This document shows positions 19,101 through 27,240 of a stretch of DNA of 43,075 nt, in pieces. The position numbers and the translations under genes are program-made. Origin of the DNA: an uncultured Aureimonas sp. (GTDB taxonomy: Bacteria > Pseudomonadota > Alphaproteobacteria > Rhizobiales > Rhizobiaceae); contig NZ_CAJYIU010000236.1 of the NCBI RefSeq assembly GCF_913775355.1, positions 1-43,075 of the forward strand. The letters are read 5' to 3'. Within the stretch, counting starts at the first letter, position 1. Each line of letters starts with the position of its first letter. The notes beneath the pieces were generated by a model that did not search any database, was not told where the DNA came from, and saw only the letters and a list, made by a program, of their open reading frames with translations.

Positions 19101-22100
19101 GTCGAGAACGCCTTGTCGCTCCTGATCCAAGGGCTCGACAGCCGTGGCACCTCGCTGCGCGATGCCGTGGAGAACGCCCGTGGCGCCATCCTCGACGGAC
19201 TCGACGAGCGCATCCTCTCGATGCGCCAGATGGTCGACGCCTCGGAAAGCTCGCTGATCTCCGATCTCGACGAGCGCACGACCCGGCTCGCTGCCACCCT
19301 CGACGGCGGCAACGCAACCATCCTCTCGACGCTCGAGACCCGGATCACCGCGCTTCGCCAAGCGCTGGTCGAATCCGACGGCCTGCTGGCGACCGCGATG
19401 GACGAGCGTCGCGACAACCTCACCTCCGCGATCGAGGACGTCGCCGGCTCGTTGGCCGCCACCCTCGGTGACCGCGCCGATGACGTGCGCCGCGTGCTGG
19501 AACAGAGCGCCGGCAACGTCACGACGGCTCTCGAGACCAAGCGCGAAGAGATCGTCGCGGCCCTGGCTGCCGGCACGGTCAGCCTCGCCGCCGCCGTCGA
19601 CGAGCGGACCAACGCCATCACGGAAAGCCTCGAGCGTGGTCTCGGCAACGTCGAGCGCACGCTCTCCGGCCGTACGGCACTGATCGCCGACACGCTGCGC
19701 GAGTCGATCGTGGCAGCCTCTACCAAGATGGGCGAGGAAGCCGACCGTGCCCGCGCCGGGCTGGAAACCGAAACCCAGAAGATCGCCATCATCATCGGCG
19801 AACTCGGCTCCACGTTCCGCTCGTCGTCCGCCGAGGCCCAGGCCGAGTTCGTGGCCGAAGCCGGACGCTTCGAGGAGCGCATCAAGGCGGTCGTCCAGTC
19901 GGTGCAGGAGACGAGCCTGACGGCACGCGACGAACTGACGGGTCAGAGCGCGCAGATCGCCGAGGGCATCGTCCTGTCGGCGGAGTCGATCCGTCGCATC
20001 GGCCAGGAAGCGCAGGAGCGTTTCGCCGCCGAGGCGCAGCAGCTGGGCCGGCAGGTCACCGACGTCGCCGGGCGCATGCGCGCGGATGCCGAGGAACTGC
20101 GAGAAGCGCTGGCCCTCGAAGGCGACGCCTTCACCACGCAGATCGGCGGCGCTTCGCTGGCCATGCGCAGCGAGGCCGAGGCGGCCCGCGAGCGCCTGTC
20201 GGAGGTCGCAAACGAGTTCGCCGGCGGTCTCGAAGCCATGGCCGATCGCCTGCGCCAAGACGCCGAGGCGGCTCGCCAGATCGTTCAGGATCAGGCGCAG
20301 TCCCTCTCCGGTGACATCACCGACGCATCGGACAGGCTGCGCCTTATTGGCGACCGGACCCGCGAGCAGTTCGCGACCGACGCCGCGCAGATTCGCGAGG
20401 AAGTCGCGGCTGCCGCGTTGCAGGTGCGCGAGCAGTCCGATGCGCTCCGCCGCGAGGTCGCGGAACAGACCGCCGCGATCGGCGCCGAGTTCACGGACGC
20501 GAGCGGGCATCTGCGGGAAGCGGGTGAGCAGTCGCGCCGCAACCTCCTCGACGATGCAGGTCGCATCACCGGCGAGGTCGCCCGCGTCGTCGAGGCGATG
20601 CGCGGCGAGACGGACCGTGTCCGCGAGCGGATCGGCGAGACGGCCGGGCAGATCGTTGCCGAGCTTACCGGCGCGACCGATCGCTTCGAGGCGAGCTCCG
20701 GCGACGTTCGCGAGCGCTTTGCGGCCGATGCCGCGCGGGTCGTCGGCGAGATCGACGCCGTCGCGTCGTCGATGTCCGAGCAGGCCGAGGGCGCCCGTCA
20801 TCGCTTCCTGGCCGATGCCGAAAGCTTCGCCGAGCGCGTTCGCGGTGCATCGACGCTGATCCGCGACGAGACCGGCCGCAGCGTGTCGCTTCTCGGCGAG
20901 CGGGCCGATGGTTTCGTCGGGGAACTGGCGACCTTGTCCGATCGTCTGGCGACGCTTCTCTCCAACACGTCCGGTGGCCTCAACGAGAGCCTGTCGCGGT
21001 CGATCATGGACCTTCGCGCCGAGATCGATGGAACGTCGGAGAGCATCCGCAGCGACATCCTCTCCGTGGCGGCCAACATCCGCGACGAGACGGCCCATGT
21101 CTCCGGCGAAATCCTGCGCGAGGCCGAGCAGGCCCGCACGGCGCTGAGCGCCGAAGGCTCGCAGGTCGTGCTCGGCCTGTCGGCCGCCGCGACCGCGCTG
21201 CGGCTCGAGGCCGAACGGGCCCGCGACCAGATTGCCGAGATCACGACCGGTTTCGGTGCCGAGATCGCCGATCGTGTCGCCTCCTCCGAGCGCGACCTGT
21301 CGGACAGCTCGGACCGCGTCGCGGAGCGCTTGGCCGAGCGCACCCGCGCCCTGTCGCAGATCCTGGCCGACCGCAACGCTGAACTCGCCAACCTCATCGA
21401 AACGCGGACGCAGCCGATCGTCGACGCGCTGTCCCAAACCGGCACGGCTGCGATCGAGGCTTTGGAGGGAACGTCGGATCAGGTCGCCGAGCGCCTCCGT
21501 GCCGAGAACGCGGCTGTCGTTGCGGACTTCATCCAGCGCACGGAAGAGCGCGTCCAACGCCTCAGCCGCTCGTCGTCGGAACTGATCTCCGCCCTTGACC
21601 TTCGGTCCGAAGAAGCGGCGACCCGCGTATCGAGCATGCAGGGCCAGTTGGGCCAAGAAATCACTCAGCTCCTCGATCGTCTCGACAACAGCAACGAGAC
21701 CCTGCGCACGATGCTGGAGGATGCCAGCGGCTCGATCGGCCGCGTGGAGACTTCGCTCATCGACACCCGGGACCGCTTCCGCACCGAAGCGCTCCGCCTC
21801 GAAGACGAGATCACCTCGTCGTCCGACCGTCTCGAGCAGTCGATCGCCCGCATGGACGGCGTCACGTCGACGGCCTTCATGCAGATCGGCGGCATGACCG
21901 AGAAGTTCGCCGAGCATGGACGCCTCCTGTCCGATGCCGCGCGTCTTCTCGACGAAACGCAGACCAATCTGCAGGCGACGCTGGAAGAGCGCCATGAGGG
22001 GCTCACGCTCCTCGCCGGCACGCTGGCCGACCGCTCGCGGGACATCTCGACCACCCTCAATTCGTTCGAGGGTGTCGTGGATCGCCTGTTCTCCGAGGCC

Positions 22101-23210
22101 GAGGCTCGGGCTCGCGCCGTGGCCGCGACCGTCAACGGCGAGCTCGGCTCCAGCCTCGGCGAAGCCGAACAGCAGCTGGAGGAGACCGAGCGTCGCTCGC
22201 AGGCAGCTGCCGAGCAGATCCGCGAGGCTCTGCGCTCGGTGATTGAGGAAGCGTCCGAGAAATTCGCGGGGGCGACGGCCGATATGCGCCGCGCCGCCGG
22301 GGACATGCGACGCGAGTTGGAGACGGCCCGCACGGAAATCCGCCGCGGCGTCTTCGAACTACCGGAGGAAACCCGCGAGAGCACGCGTGCCATGCGTCGC
22401 GCGGTGTCTGACCAGATCCGCGCGCTGCGCGAACTGAGCGACATCGTCTCGACGTCGGGCCGCGCTCTCGATGTTCGCAAGCCGTCCACCGAGGATCGCG
22501 GCACCCGCGCTGCGCCTGCTGCCGAGGTGGAGCGCCGCGCTGCATCGCCGGCTGTCGGCGGAAACCTTGCCTACGACGTACGCGGCAATGCCGAAGGGTC
22601 GCGGATGCTTGCATCCCAGCCGACCGCCGCTCCGGTCCAGCCTGCCCGGTCCGGCGAGTTCTCGCCGCTTCGTCCGGCCGCTCCGGCTTCTGCATCTGCG
22701 ATCCCCGCGCCGACCAACCCGGCCGCTCATCAGGCGGCGGGTGATGGCGATGGCGGATGGGTGTCCGACCTCCTGCGTCGCGCTTCGCAGGATGAGGACG
22801 ATGCACCCGAGGCGCCGGTGACGACGTCGGCACCTGAGGCCGCCCGTGCGGAGCGCAGCCAGGCCCACGTCGTGGACTCGCTCAACTCGCTGTCGGTCGA
22901 TATCGCCCGCGCCATCGATCACAACGTCTCGGTGGAACTCTGGGACCGCTACCGCAACGGCGAGCGCAACGTCTTCACCCGTCGTCTCTACACGATGAAG
23001 GGCCAGCAGACGTTCGACGAGATCCGTCGCAAGTATCAACGGGATGCCGACTTCCGGCACGCCGTGGATCGCTACATCGCGGACTTCGAATCCCTGCTGC
23101 AGGACGCGTCCCGCCGCGATCCCGACAACACGCGGAGCAAGTCGTACCTGACCTCGGACACGGGGAAGGTCTACACGATGCTTGCGCATGCCTCCGGGCG
23201 CTTCGACTGA
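16191..23210 (+). CDS. gpr: Giant coiled-coil membrane protein, growth pole ring (GPR/RgsE)-like
   Basis: A 2339-residue protein, the largest gene here. An acidic N-terminus (1-200) with a motif INIEFALNEFDRSVEEAT is followed by two transmembrane helices at 211-235 and 246-268. Then comes about 1820 residues of heptad-like coiled coil of apolipoprotein A type (270-2095), a Pro/Ala linker (2096-2226) with WVSDLLRRAS at about 2190, and a compact C-terminal domain (2227-2339). The rod has degenerate repeats: LDERT..L..TL units in the first half, EAE.AR.RL..EA units with longer periods around 1190-1690, then LAERTRAL units again. This architecture matches GPR of Agrobacterium and RgsE of Sinorhizobium, essential for a ring at the growing pole. 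Codon use looks like that of its neighbours. Confidence 0.88.
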   Translation: MSKIKTAEQLSDEAVTELEAALQDTDFLGSDPEQPQVSGTAEGHVENDTLAASEINIEFALNEFDRSVEEATSALREESAVIPAAPSEPPATDADVPPEPDFQIAEEELIASLGEIERVDPPAASDRLGSAVPPVAAAIAAGTASTAAQDAPSAPPVRREATAKRPEPAAAPEPVRPSRTRDFKASVANDEQRSAAVRADALLTRRSSRRTLVIGGVVAAAWALLAGAASFAFISAGSSPVPEGLTLSLAALAVVLPALLIMAFAVMVRRSQDLRLMSRSLAEVALRLAEPESIAAEKVASVGNAIRREVAALGEGVERALSRMGELEGIVHNEVSSLERAYADNEVKIRSLVTDLSSEREAMLSHAEKLRSSVVGSHDRLIGDVDTASTRIIQQVEEATQRFHSLLDERGAALSQAYEDRSQALTAMFDARSREIESELTGSSTAVIQRIGETAEETTRRLAQTGEELALSLRAQAEELQARSDELVQRVSSISEDAGERLRQSNEVVLRQLAERTENLATGSETFDRRLTETLDERSARMIGENEALIASLTAGLDQRLTHLATETERLLGRLDEAFDSRIQNATALLGSRNDDVLGRFDERLAQLEAALSGKGAQLVQTIEGQAQAIDRTADRLALTLSESSGSFARTVAERADEIRHAIDSGREGLTAAAESARQGIDASFANHSDHVRSTFDAQIGSLGAVLSDRAADIDTSLAFAQQTLLAQFEERGSALTQSIESNVARMEAIIGGAEGRMVSGVAERAEKLEAALAAADTQADDRFQTRLDRMNALLAERGSAIEVAIDQRTQLLSNEFETRLASLDRLLADRTERFVADFDERNETLTTGLSDRIAANEAFMRDSGERLSMSLDLYTSRVGDDVIGRLEAALMMGDDRRQEFLANLETRTAGIEASFEQSVERVVNDLALRVRELSDTVDASHQGLTANLDERTARFARDIDHNAGTVLSAVENALSLLIQGLDSRGTSLRDAVENARGAILDGLDERILSMRQMVDASESSLISDLDERTTRLAATLDGGNATILSTLETRITALRQALVESDGLLATAMDERRDNLTSAIEDVAGSLAATLGDRADDVRRVLEQSAGNVTTALETKREEIVAALAAGTVSLAAAVDERTNAITESLERGLGNVERTLSGRTALIADTLRESIVAASTKMGEEADRARAGLETETQKIAIIIGELGSTFRSSSAEAQAEFVAEAGRFEERIKAVVQSVQETSLTARDELTGQSAQIAEGIVLSAESIRRIGQEAQERFAAEAQQLGRQVTDVAGRMRADAEELREALALEGDAFTTQIGGASLAMRSEAEAARERLSEVANEFAGGLEAMADRLRQDAEAARQIVQDQAQSLSGDITDASDRLRLIGDRTREQFATDAAQIREEVAAAALQVREQSDALRREVAEQTAAIGAEFTDASGHLREAGEQSRRNLLDDAGRITGEVARVVEAMRGETDRVRERIGETAGQIVAELTGATDRFEASSGDVRERFAADAARVVGEIDAVASSMSEQAEGARHRFLADAESFAERVRGASTLIRDETGRSVSLLGERADGFVGELATLSDRLATLLSNTSGGLNESLSRSIMDLRAEIDGTSESIRSDILSVAANIRDETAHVSGEILREAEQARTALSAEGSQVVLGLSAAATALRLEAERARDQIAEITTGFGAEIADRVASSERDLSDSSDRVAERLAERTRALSQILADRNAELANLIETRTQPIVDALSQTGTAAIEALEGTSDQVAERLRAENAAVVADFIQRTEERVQRLSRSSSELISALDLRSEEAATRVSSMQGQLGQEITQLLDRLDNSNETLRTMLEDASGSIGRVETSLIDTRDRFRTEALRLEDEITSSSDRLEQSIARMDGVTSTAFMQIGGMTEKFAEHGRLLSDAARLLDETQTNLQATLEERHEGLTLLAGTLADRSRDISTTLNSFEGVVDRLFSEAEARARAVAATVNGELGSSLGEAEQQLEETERRSQAAAEQIREALRSVIEEASEKFAGATADMRRAAGDMRRELETARTEIRRGVFELPEETRESTRAMRRAVSDQIRALRELSDIVSTSGRALDVRKPSTEDRGTRAAPAAEVERRAASPAVGGNLAYDVRGNAEGSRMLASQPTAAPVQPARSGEFSPLRPAAPASASAIPAPTNPAAHQAAGDGDGGWVSDLLRRASQDEDDAPEAPVTTSAPEAARAERSQAHVVDSLNSLSVDIARAIDHNVSVELWDRYRNGERNVFTRRLYTMKGQQTFDEIRRKYQRDADFRHAVDRYIADFESLLQDASRRDPDNTRSKSYLTSDTGKVYTMLAHASGRFD

Positions 23211-23232
23211 GCGAAACCGACGAGACATGCGA

Positions 23233-23274
23233 AACGAAAATGGGCGGAGCTGCGAGGCTCCGCCCATTTTCGTT
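23233..23274 (+). terminator. Strong intrinsic terminator of gpr
   Basis: A perfect 18-bp stem (23233-23250 with 23257-23274) and a six-base TGCGAG loop; the right arm contains TTTT followed by CGTT. It lies 22 bases after the gpr stop. The left arm contains AAAA, so it could also stop minus-strand transcription coming from the gene-poor region. Confidence 0.9.
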
Positions 23275-23953
23275 CAATGAAGCCGGCAGGCGGGAAGGAT
23301 CAGGCAGACTAACGCCGAAGGTCTGGATTCGGGTTGCTCGCACGCGATCGCTGGGACCCGTGCGTAACGGAGAACGGTACAACTCTTTTCACGCCGCACT
23401 GAGCTTCATAAGACCGATATCCCGCTCCTCGATCCCGACGCGAACGTTCTCACCGCTGCCGGATCTCGTCGATGGTGAGCGGTTCGGATCGGAATATTCC
23501 GACCAGCGTCGCATGCTCCTGATCGATCGTGATGACCTCGACGTCCAGGTCACGCAAACCCAAATCGGGAGACCACCCTTCGTCTCTGCAACTTCGCCGG
23601 ACAGCACTCGTCAGCCGTGAGGCTGACGGTTCACCTCAACTGACCAACGAGCGAGACCAAGGGCGAAGCCGATGCGGAAAGACTATCAGCCCAAAGCGTT
23701 TTCCGTCCGGGTGAGATGGTTGGCATGGCAGTGATTTCGGTTCGCGCCGAGGGGCGTGAAGAGAGCGACGCCGTCGCATCGTGGCCGACGAGCAACATCG
23801 ATGTGAAGCGAAGGCTAGTCGCACCGCGAAAGCCCCCACGGAGCAACGGGTGTCCGAAGGACGATATCGACCCTTCAACTCGATCAGAAAGCGCTCCAGG
23901 CCTCGATCGTTAATCGCATGCCTGAACGCGATTGCGATCAACCGACATCCGGC
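23275..23953. other. Gene-poor 0.7-kb segment with decayed coding-like sequence
   Basis: No intact gene that I can support. On the minus strand a stretch ending at a TGA at 23450-23452 reads like an old coding sequence: about 35 codons with G or C in most third positions (for example RDLDVEVITIDQEHATLVG). It has no start codon, ribosome site or continuation. An 8-bp hairpin (CGTCAGCC, GTGA loop) sits at 23609-23628. AGCGTTTTC (23695-23703) and GAAAGCGCT (23887-23895) form an inverted pair about 190 bases apart, reminiscent of degraded intergenic repeats of Rhizobiales. The rest is less GC-rich than the genes around it. Confidence 0.5.
23450..23560 (-). pseudogene. Possible gene remnant (PIN/VapC-like segment suspected)
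   Basis: Minus-strand frame ending at the TGA at 23450-23452. It contains DLDVEVITIDQEHATLVGIF followed by RSEPLTIDEIRQR. The first segment resembles the middle of VapC-type PIN-domain toxins, where a strand reading ..LDVEVVPFD is followed by an alanine-rich helix. Neither the catalytic N-terminal aspartate region nor the usual C-terminal GDR..LA motif is found in any frame nearby. The family suggestion rests on memory of pattern and is weak; the coding-like codon usage is what I see directly. Confidence 0.25.
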
Positions 23954-23956
23954 AAT

Positions 23957-23984
23957 AAAAAAGCCCGCCGAAGCGGACTTTTTT
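23957..23984. terminator. Intrinsic terminator of the MCE transport operon
   Basis: A 12-pair stem with one C/A mismatch (23957-23968 with 23973-23984), CGAA loop. Six A on the left and nine T on the right make it bidirectional. It lies 24 bases past the stop of the auxiliary lipoprotein gene on the minus strand. Confidence 0.85.
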
Positions 23985-24007
23985 TTTCGATCGCAGATCG
24001 CCCTCGG

Positions 24008-24610
24008 TCAGACGAGGCGGATCATCCACGTGACAATCTCATCGGCGACTTGCCCGAACGCCTGGTCAAGTGAGGTGACGTATCCCGAGGGTTGGCCGTT
24101 CGCCACCGGCACCTCGGCGCGGAAGATGCGGGTGCCGCGCACGACGCCGGTGCGGTCGTTCAGCGCCTTGACCGAAATCTCGACGACGGCGGTGGCACCG
24201 GGCTCGAAGGCGATCTCGAAGCGGCGCAACTCGGTGACGACTTGATAGTCGATCGCCAGCCCCTGCCCCGGCACACCGGCTGCGCCGATCCGGCCCGTGT
24301 TCTGAAAGGCCTGCAGCAGGCGCAGCTGGACTAGGCGCGGGAGGCGGTCGCTCCACTGGCTGTCCGCGAGGTTCTCGATGGTCTGCGGCGTGGGCTTGAC
24401 GATGATGCGCTGGCTGTCGAGCGTCTGCGTCGCGGTCGGCTCCGGCAGCAGGATCTGCGAGCGCGTCGATGCCAAGCCGACCGACGCCGGTCCCGGCGGC
24501 GAAAGCTCGAAGGTCGCCGGTGGCGTCTTCAAGGACGCACAGGCCGAAAGCGCGATCGCCGCCACCACGAGGCTCGACCATCTTGCCGCTGCGTATCGTG
24601 CCATCTTCAT
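24008..24610 (-). CDS. ABC transport auxiliary lipoprotein (PqiC/YmbA-like)
   Basis: A 200-residue outer-membrane or periplasmic lipoprotein. A signal peptide ends in the lipobox LSAC with lipidated cysteine C24. The mature part (TFELSPPGP, QILLPEPTATQTLDSQRI, DSQWSDRLPRLVQLRLLQAF) matches the ABC-type auxiliary lipoprotein domain found with MCE transporters. I start at ATG 24610 because it places the signal peptide at the N-terminus; ATG 24604 is two codons later, and the longer open frame to 24715 adds no signal. It is the last gene of the operon, 132 bases after the MCE gene, and presumably receives or passes lipid at the outer membrane side. Confidence 0.87.
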   Translation of the reverse strand: MKMARYAAARWSSLVVAAIALSACASLKTPPATFELSPPGPASVGLASTRSQILLPEPTATQTLDSQRIIVKPTPQTIENLADSQWSDRLPRLVQLRLLQAFQNTGRIGAAGVPGQGLAIDYQVVTELRRFEIAFEPGATAVVEISVKALNDRTGVVRGTRIFRAEVPVANGQPSGYVTSLDQAFGQVADEIVTWMIRLV

Positions 24611-24742
24611 CCTCGACGCATACAGGCGGAAAGCCGAAGCTGGATCGCTTCCCGCGGGTTTGAAGGAGGCGGGGCGTACCGGTCGGACGCCTCGCGCAGC
24701 ATGTTTTGCCGACAAGCCGCATGGCCTGCCGGCGCCTTGTTC

Positions 24743-26410
24743 CTAGCGGCGGACGCGACCATCGAACTGGCGAACCTCGCCGGCGCCATCGCCACCGTAG
24801 ATGACGCGGCTCGGGTTGTTCGCGAGGTCGAGGATCGCCCGTTCGATGCGCGAGACGGCCTGCGTCGTCTCGCGGATGAGGTTTCGGGCGTCCTGCAGGC
24901 CTTGGCCGGTGAAGTTCTGAAGATTCGCCGCGATCGGGCCGACCGACCGCTGGATCGTCTCCGCCGTCGTCCGGATGCTCTGAAGCGTCGCGCGTGCCTC
25001 AGCCGTCAGCCCCTTGCCGTCCGGGCTGTTGAAGAGACCGTTCGCGGAGTTGATCAGCGTCTGGACCTGCGTGGACGCCACCTTCAACGACGCGCTCGTG
25101 TCTTCGACATTCGTGATGATGTCGTTGATGTCCTGACGGCGCGAATTGATGTTGTCGGCAACACCGCGCACGGAGTCGGCCGCCGCGGCGATGTTGTTGG
25201 TCGCGGACGAGACGTCGTTGACGGCCTGGTTGATGGTCGAGGCGCTGACCGCCGAAAGCAGCGTATCGATCCGGGCGCGGGTTCCGTTCAGGCCCTCCAG
25301 CGCGCCGTTCAGCGTCTGCAGCATCGTGTCGGCGCCGGCGACGACGGAGCCGACGCGGCCGGACTGGGCGTTCAATGCGTCGGTGAAGCCGGACACGCTG
25401 TTGATGGTCGAGCGTACCTGATCCGGGTTCACCGCGGCGGTGATCTGGGAGACGTCGGCGAGCGTCGAGTCGAGGCGCGTCGCCACGCTCGTGGCGGTCT
25501 CGGAGATCGGGCCGAGCCGCTGCAGGAAGGTCTGAACGCTCGGGAGATTCTGGGTGATCGTGTCGCCCACGGAGCCGAAACCGGCGACCGCCGAGGACAC
25601 GGACTCGATCGCGCGTGTGACGTTGCCGGTCTGGTCGCGCAGCGATTGCGAGATAGCAGCGACGTTCTGGATCGACTGGTTGACGGCCGCGACGTCGAGA
25701 GCGCCGATGAAGGTGCTCGCACGGTTCATGAGGTCGGGAAGCTGAACGGCGACGTTGTTGGCGCTGCGCGAGAGATCGGCGAGGCTTGCGAGGAAGTCGT
25801 CGATCTGGTCGGCGTTGGCGGCGAGGCTGTCTGTGAAGGTTCGAACGTTGGTCGAAGTCTGCGCGACGTTGTCGGCAGTCGTGCGCACGGCCGGTCCGAT
25901 CGCCTGCACAATCTGCTCGAACTCGCCGAGGATGTTGTTGGCCCGATCGGCGATGTCGCGGGCGGTGGCCAAGATGTCGGTGACGTCGGACGGATTGGCT
26001 GTGATGACCGGCGTCGCGCCCTGTTCCAGAGCCGACTGGATGATGTTGCGATCGTTGACGTTGCCGCCCGTCAGGCCGATGAAGCCGATGCCCGTGAGGC
26101 CCTGAAAGCCGATCGTGGCGGTGGTCGAGGTGGTGACCGGCGTCGCACGGTCGATCTGCGTGGTCGCGATCACGACCCGCGGATTGTTCGGGTCGATCCG
26201 CAGGTTGGTGACTGAACCGACGGCAAGACCGTTGAACAGCACCTGGCTGCCCTGGCTGAGGCCGGAGACGGAGCCTTCGATGCGCACGAGCAGCGGCACG
26301 CGCGAGTCGCGATCGGACACGTTTGCGGACCAGTAGACGAAGCCGAAGCTTGCCAGGAGCACCGCGACGGTGAACACACCGACGAGGATGTAGTTGGCTC
26401 TGGTTTCCAT
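24743..26410 (-). CDS. mlaD: MlaD/MCE family substrate-binding protein
   Basis: A 555-residue protein with an N-terminal membrane anchor (about 8-29), one MCE domain (about 38-115, with GSQVLFNGLAVGSV and GLTGIGFIGL), and a very long helical tail (about 130-530) rich in Asn, Ser, Thr and Ala. MCE proteins form hexameric rings that move lipids between inner and outer membrane. E. coli MlaD is under 200 residues, so the tail is the notable part and could form a needle-like tube as proposed for long MCE proteins. ATG 26410 (METRANY) overlaps the ATPase stop (ATGA); a GTG one codon earlier is less likely. Confidence 0.9.
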   Translation of the reverse strand: METRANYILVGVFTVAVLLASFGFVYWSANVSDRDSRVPLLVRIEGSVSGLSQGSQVLFNGLAVGSVTNLRIDPNNPRVVIATTQIDRATPVTTSTTATIGFQGLTGIGFIGLTGGNVNDRNIIQSALEQGATPVITANPSDVTDILATARDIADRANNILGEFEQIVQAIGPAVRTTADNVAQTSTNVRTFTDSLAANADQIDDFLASLADLSRSANNVAVQLPDLMNRASTFIGALDVAAVNQSIQNVAAISQSLRDQTGNVTRAIESVSSAVAGFGSVGDTITQNLPSVQTFLQRLGPISETATSVATRLDSTLADVSQITAAVNPDQVRSTINSVSGFTDALNAQSGRVGSVVAGADTMLQTLNGALEGLNGTRARIDTLLSAVSASTINQAVNDVSSATNNIAAAADSVRGVADNINSRRQDINDIITNVEDTSASLKVASTQVQTLINSANGLFNSPDGKGLTAEARATLQSIRTTAETIQRSVGPIAANLQNFTGQGLQDARNLIRETTQAVSRIERAILDLANNPSRVIYGGDGAGEVRQFDGRVRR

Positions 26411-27240
26411 CACTCGTTCCCGCTGAAGTACGGATTCTCGTCCTTGGGCACGACGTACCGCGCCCGCTTTCCGTGGAAGTACGACTTCACCCAGTCGTCG
26501 TCGAAATCCAGCATGGTCTGAAGCGGCCCTTCCACGAGGACCTTCCTCTTGCCGAGCACCGCGATGCGATCGCAGGCCTGGAACAGGCTGTCGAGGTCGT
26601 GCGTCACCATGTAGACGGTCAGCCCGAGCGTGTCGCGCAGCGTCATGATAAGTTCGTCGAAGTCGGCGGCGCCGATCGGATCGAGGCCCGAGGTTGGCTC
26701 GTCGAGGAAGACGATGTCGGGATCGAGGGCGAGAGCGCGAGCCAGCGCCGCGCGCTTGATCATGCCGCCGGAAAGCTCCGAGGGGTATTTGTCGGCAGCG
26801 TCGGCGGCCAGCCCCACGAGGTCAATCTTCAGCCGCGCCAGTTCGTCCATGAGCTTGGGCGAGATGTCGAGATACTCGCGCATCGGAACCTGGATGTTTT
26901 CCAGCACCGTCAGCGACGAGAACAGAGCGCCCTGTTGGAACAGAACGCCCCAGCGCTGCTCGACGCTCAGGCGCGCGGCTTCATCGGCGCGCTCGTAGTC
27001 GACACCGAACACCTCGATCGTGCCCGACTGCTTGGCGTTGAGGCCAAGGATCGTGCGCAGGAGGACGGACTTACCGGTGCCGGAGGCGCCGACGAAGCCG
27101 AGGATCTCGCCGCGACGCACGTCGAGCGACAAGCCGTCGAGAATCGTCTTCGAGCCGAAGCGGACCGTCACATCCTTGGCGCGGATGATTACGTCGTCGT
27201 CCCGGTTGTGAGGCGTGGTGTCAGTATCCGATGGCGGCAT
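26410..27240 (-). CDS. mlaF: ABC transporter ATP-binding protein (MlaF type)
   Basis: A 276-residue ATPase that powers the MCE lipid transporter. Walker A GASGTGKS, the Q loop LFQQGALF, the signature ELSGGMIKRAALARAL and Walker B IVFLDEPTSGLDP are all present; the GGMIKR form of the signature is typical of the MlaF branch. ATG 27240 overlaps the permease gene by 20 bases; ATG 27261 is an alternative with 41 bases overlap. Neither has a clear ribosome site, so translation is probably coupled to the upstream gene. Confidence 0.93.
   Translation of the reverse strand: MPPSDTDTTPHNRDDDVIIRAKDVTVRFGSKTILDGLSLDVRRGEILGFVGASGTGKSVLLRTILGLNAKQSGTIEVFGVDYERADEAARLSVEQRWGVLFQQGALFSSLTVLENIQVPMREYLDISPKLMDELARLKIDLVGLAADAADKYPSELSGGMIKRAALARALALDPDIVFLDEPTSGLDPIGAADFDELIMTLRDTLGLTVYMVTHDLDSLFQACDRIAVLGKRKVLVEGPLQTMLDFDDDWVKSYFHGKRARYVVPKDENPYFSGNE

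Noticed and set aside
18507-21995. A very long open frame on the minus strand inside gpr (over 1100 codons)
   Set aside because: It lies antisense to a coiled-coil gene of high GC content with biased third positions; the translation is rich in Arg, Gly, Asp and Leu without any domain, as expected for a mirror frame.
16191-23210. The gpr repeats as a recently amplified DNA tandem repeat
   Set aside because: The similarity is at protein level and degenerate; I see no long identical DNA units, so recent tandem duplication is not supported.
23240-23620. A plus-strand 126-codon frame downstream of gpr
   Set aside because: It begins within the terminator, has no ribosome site, and its better coding signal is on the opposite strand.
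23636-23941. A minus-strand 101-codon frame in the gene-poor segment
   Set aside because: Mixed codon usage, no ribosome site, no recognisable family, and a Ser/Arg-rich second half typical of a chance frame.
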